A stretch of 12,604 nucleotides of DNA from Bolinopsis microptera (taxonomy: Eukaryota > Ctenophora > Tentaculata > Lobata > Bolinopsidae): positions 1 to 12,604 of the forward strand of contig NW_026971968.1 in the NCBI RefSeq assembly GCF_026151205.1, written 5' to 3'. Of this stretch, positions 9,880-12,604 are shown one piece after another. Position numbers and translations under genes: made by a program. Position 1 is the stretch's first letter, and each line of letters starts with the position of its first letter. The notes beneath the pieces are model-generated. The model made no database searches. It saw nothing but the letters and a program-made list of their open reading frames with translations, and had not been told where the DNA came from.

Positions 9880-10084
9880 AAAGTAGGACCCTAGAGCGGA
9901 GTCAAATCGCCAGGGTAGGAATCTAGAGCGGAACCCCCTTACCGGAACCATACTATAAGGACCCTAGAGTGGAGTCAAATCGCCAGGATAGGACTCTAGA
10001 GCGGAACTCCCTTACCGAAACCATACTATGAGGACTCTAGAGCGGTACCCACATGTAAATTTTGGAGCGGTTAGAAATTTGAGA
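9880..10084 (+). repeat. Left MULE inverted arm with two 73-bp tandem subunits
   Basis: After AAAGT, the subunit AGGACCCTAGAGCGGAGTCA... spans 9885-9957 and repeats at 9958-10030, each exactly 73 bp. A third start (AGGACTCTAGAGCGG) at 10031 then diverges to TACCCACATG and AGCGGTTAGAAATTTGAGA. CTAGAGCGG-type motifs occur several times per arm, the sort of array a transposase could bind. Confidence 0.9.
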
Positions 10085-10640
10085 TCGGACTGTAGAGTGG
10101 ACTTGGTCGGAAGATTGAAATCAGATTAGATACAACTCGTGATTGATTATTATAATTGTGAGATTAGAATAATTCATGGAGTTGTTGAAGCAGAAAATTG
10201 TCCTAGATTATTTATATTATACATCATATCATATTGTAATTTTTAGATACGTTAGACAATTGTTCGGTATAAACTTCTTCCATTTGACTGAAATATCCTG
10301 ATGCTACTCTAAAATGCAAAAAGATTCTTTGATAAAGAGGTATAATTATGAACTGGTCGATGTGATTTCGCTAAGCGAAATACCGACCAAGTACGTGCAC
10401 TCAAGCAGATCATTTAGGAATGAGGATCTCATCGCGTGACACTTTAGCACCTACTAAGGGTATCTCATGCTCAGTCTAGTGACAGGGTATGTTCCAGATC
10501 AGATCCCATCGCATAGCGGTTCTTGTTAGTGATTTCGATAGTGCAGTATAAATGTCACAGAGAATTTAGTTTAGTATATCACATTCGATTCCTACTCCTC
10601 TTCACAACTATCTACAATATGCTGAGTAACAGTTATTACT
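10085..10640. other. MULE interior without recognisable coding sequence
   Basis: AT-rich sequence with no supported frame. It contains the perfect palindrome at 10365-10381 and a ten-base inverted echo (GACCAAGTAC, about 10383) of GTACTTGGTC near 9869. It probably includes decayed 5' transposase sequence. Confidence 0.4.
10365..10381. repeat. Perfect 17-bp palindrome ATTTCGCT-A-AGCGAAAT
   Basis: Two 8-base arms around one central A, no mismatch. A short hairpin or dimeric protein site is possible. No role is evident. Confidence 0.8.
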
Positions 10641-10679
10641 TAACTCTTCCTGAGAAGGCCGTCTTCATCCGGGGACGAA

Positions 10680-11295
10680 CAGCTGAGATGGGTACGGGAG
10701 AACGGACTGAAGAAGGACTACGACGAAGGAATTAACGACCCCCTTACCAATTCCTGGACTTCAGGTCCTGTTCGAGTGTGGATACGTAGACTTATGCACT
10801 ATGCAGCTTGCCTTTCTCCCAGTGGACGATGTTCTCCCTTCTTTCATGGAGCTCCTAGATCTTATACCCTCCCACCTTGGCCTCGACGACTTCCTTAACT
10901 ACTTCATGACGAATTGGGTACAGGGAGTTTCCACCGCTCGTAGCACCAAACCTGCCCGCTTTCCTCCGCAATCCTGGAACCTCGTCGACCGGACTACCTG
11001 CAACTTCAACTACGCAGAGGCCTTTAACAGAAAGTTTGCAGCAATGTTGGGACACTCTTACCCAACTATCTGGACCTTTCTTCAAGCCGTCTACATAGAA
11101 CAGTCCACTACAGATGAGATGATGCTCAAGGAGAGTTACGGGGATGCTCCTCCTGCAAAACGAGCCCGTCAGCGTACCAAGGATAGCCGACTGGCACATT
11201 TAGTAAAAGTCTACGACGATCATGACATTGTCTCACTCTCCCACCTTGACATGTTGAGGAACGTGATGGTCGAGGAACTGAGTGAACTATTTTAA
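10680..11295 (+). pseudogene. C-terminal fragment of a MULE transposase, frameshifted
   Basis: The open frame 10801-11295 reads MQLAFLPVDDVLPSFMELLD, then LDDFLNYFMTNWVQG, RFPPQSWN.VDR, FN.KF..MLGHSYPTIWTFLQAVYIEQSTTDEMM. This is the C-terminal pattern of MULE-domain transposases (AF.PVDDV..FE.L, L..YF..TWI, FP...WN, HPTIW.FI..L..EQ). A basic stretch, PPAKRARQRTKDSR, near the end could act in nuclear localisation. The preceding part of the family signature (QLRWVRENGLKKDY ... VWIRRLM) is present at 10680-10797 but in another frame, so one frameshift lies at about 10795-10801. The upstream catalytic DDE core is missing altogether. The usual RTNN..EGWH motif is degraded to TTCNFNYAEAFNR. The product cannot be an active transposase. 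Confidence 0.82.
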
Positions 11296-11413
11296 GATAT
11301 TTGATTCGCAGTATTAATGTATAATAAGTTGTATCAATTCTATCATCATTATGTGACGACTATTATTAATCATTGATTAAAAAACATAGCTCAATCTTCA
11401 AAACTAACTTTAC

Positions 11414-11618
11414 TCTCAAATTTCTAACCGCTCTAAAATTTGCATGTGGGTACCGCTCTAGAGTCTTCATAGTATGGGTCCGGTAAGGGAGTTCCGCTCT
11501 AGAATCCTACCTTGGCGATTTGACTCCGCTCTAGGGTCCTCATAGTATGGGTCCGGTAAGAAGGTTCCGCTCTAGAGTCCTACCCTGGCGATTTGACTCC
11601 GCTCTAGGGTCCTACTTT
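11414..11618 (-). repeat. Right MULE inverted arm with two 73-bp tandem subunits
   Basis: On the minus strand it matches 9880-10084. The subunit boundaries fall at 11613/11541 and 11540/11468, again 73 bp each. Substitutions between arms (for example TACCGGACCC against TACCGGAACC) show they are not freshly copied. Confidence 0.9.
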
Positions 11619-11815
11619 CGAATTTGCTTTTCTTGAATAGTCAAATGTTTGGTATATGTTTGATATAATACATTTCTATTTTCTTTATTTGTCATATGAA
11701 TCTTTAAAGATCATTCCAAGCGTTATAAAGCATGAAACATGTCTTTTATTCAAGTACTAATAATATTTGCGAATTTAAAGTCATCCTAAAGGTCAAATAT
11801 GAAGACCTAAATTCA

Positions 11816-11938
11816 TGGCATAAATTGGCATAAATGGAGAATTGGCCAAACAAAATTTCCATTTATGCCATGAAATTTCTATGCCATTTGATGAATTTTA
11901 TGCCATTTGTCTCCATTCTATGCCATTGGTACCCCCCC
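11816..11938 (+). repeat. Right terminal core of the outer element, direct copy of the left core
   Basis: Same orientation as 9023-9134, with small indels near its start (TGGCATAAATTGGCATAAATGG). It carries the outer GGTACCCCCCC end but lacks the G7TACC end on its inner side. Confidence 0.88.
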
Positions 11939-11946
11939 GTGCGCTT
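11939..11946. repeat. Right 8-bp target-site duplication (GTGCGCTT)
   Basis: Perfect match to 9004-9011. Satellite sequence (CTTCCGGCCG) resumes directly after it. Confidence 0.95.
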
Positions 11947-12604
11947 CTTCCGGCCGAAATCAAACTTTCAGCACCCCAATCGTGTCATATGCCATCTATA
12001 GTTGACTTACTAATTGGTTGCAGGTGAAATAATCAGTAAAAACTGTAAAATTTTGGTCCTGGAAATTTCATCTTCAAAAACTGAAAATGGGACAGAGATT
12101 GGGACAATATGATTTTGCAATTTTATTCGGGATTTTGACTCCCAGTACCTCAATTTGGTTACATATCATCATAAATTAACTGACTAATTGGTTTCTGGGC
12201 AAAAACTTCATCCAATCTGTCAAATTTGTGTTCAGAAAATTTCATATTTGAAAATGGGACAGACTTTTGAAAATACAACTTTTCGTTTTGTTAAGCTTTC
12301 TGCTGTGCGCTTCTTCCGGCCGAAATCAAACTTTCAGCACCCCAATCGTGTCATATGCCATCTATAGTTGACTTACTAATTGGTTGCAGGTGAAATAATC
12401 AGTAAAAACTGTAAAATTTCGGTCCTGGAAATTTCATCTTCAAAAACTGAAAATGGGACAGAGATTGGGACAATATGATTTTGCAATTTTATTCGGGATT
12501 TTGACTCCCAGTACCTCAATTTGGTTTCATACCATCATCAATTAACTGACTAATTGGTTTCTGGGCAAAAACTTCATCCAATCTGTCAAATTTGTGTTCA
12601 AAAA
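11947..12604. repeat. Satellite array, right part, continuing past the window end
   Basis: It continues the unit broken at 9011. Half-monomer boundaries fall at 12009, 12183, 12375 and 12549, with spacings 174, 192 and 174 bp, keeping the 366-bp phase. Only scattered substitutions separate these units from the left part. The array is open at the window edge. Confidence 0.93.

Larger units (their letters stand above)
9880..11618. mobile_element. Nested MULE-type element with 205-bp inverted terminal arms
   Basis: Two arms, 9880-10084 and 11414-11618, are inverted copies of equal length, differing by scattered substitutions. Long inverted arms with a Mutator-like transposase fragment between them fit the MULE superfamily. 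I looked for the usual 9-11-bp target duplication beside the arms (ACTTGGTCA on the left, CGAATTTGC on the right) and found none. The ends may therefore be eroded, or the element moved with its host element. Total length is 1739 bp, too short for an autonomous MULE. Confidence 0.72.
9012..11938. mobile_element. 2927-bp transposable element with G7TACC termini and 8-bp target duplication, inserted in a satellite unit
   Basis: The left end reads GGGGGGGTACCAATGGCAT and the right end ATGCCATTGGTACCCCCCC, a perfect 19-bp terminal inverted repeat. Flanking GTGCGCTT duplications and the empty site in sister units prove insertion. Cutting it out, with one duplication, restores the 366-bp period exactly (9011 joins 11947). 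An 8-bp duplication is typical of hAT, P or Merlin superfamilies. The termini do not let me choose, and no transposase of those types is present, so the outer element is non-autonomous. Both ends carry the same roughly 120-bp TATGCCAT-rich core in direct orientation. The interior carries a nested MULE-type element and about 750 bp of unidentified DNA at 9135-9879. Confidence 0.93.

Noticed and set aside
10855-11199. 114-codon minus-strand open frame
   Set aside because: It is the shadow of the MULE transposase tail, whose plus-strand frame carries the recognisable motifs.
9012-11938. LTR retrotransposon, because of terminal direct repeats
   Set aside because: No TG...CA ends, no primer-binding site or polypurine tract seen, no gag/pol. 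The outer ends are inverted and the target duplication is 8 bp, pointing to a DNA transposon.
7950-12604. CRISPR-like array
   Set aside because: Repeats are 366 bp, contiguous, with no unique spacers and no cas genes, in a eukaryotic context.

Overview
The window is AT-rich nuclear DNA of a eukaryote, most likely an invertebrate or early-branching animal. The evidence is spliceosomal introns (GT..AG, about 85-220 bp), full-length animal-like ribosomal protein L18 and ubiquitin-L40 genes, and a NOP10 gene. I cannot place the species. Cnidarian, placozoan or sponge are guesses.

Layout, left half. Positions 3-389 hold the last two exons of an unrecognised helical protein. A single-exon NOP10 gene lies at 761-955, and a second copy, identical in every base, lies at 4969-5163. 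Between the copies, on the minus strand (1661-3201), sits a two-exon gene resembling the zinc metallophospholipase C family known from bacteria and fungi. Its 5' end does not read through in one frame. The 206-bp direct repeat around a 4.0-kb segment could mean the phospholipase-bearing segment entered an ancestral NOP10 gene and duplicated it.

Layout, middle. RPL18 (5674-6687, four coding exons) and UBA52-type ubiquitin-L40 (6924-7805, four exons) are intact and same-strand, 236 bp apart. With NOP10 they form a housekeeping translation and ribosome-biogenesis cluster. All have a 3' splice acceptor within 6 bp of the ATG, so each has a 5'-UTR intron or receives a trans-spliced leader.

Layout, right half. 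From about 7950 to the window end runs a satellite array with a 366-bp unit built of two diverged half-monomers (192 + 174 bp). One unit has 106 bp replaced by 132 bp of foreign, coding-looking DNA. Another is split by a 2927-bp transposable element (9012-11938) with G7/C7-ended inverted termini and a perfect 8-bp target duplication. Neighbouring satellite units supply the empty site. Inside it is a nested MULE-type element (9880-11618) with 205-bp inverted arms, each carrying two 73-bp subrepeats, and a decayed C-terminal MULE transposase fragment.

The outer element carries the same roughly 120-bp core in direct orientation at both ends. It thus repeats the 'short sequence - cargo - same short sequence' architecture seen at NOP10.
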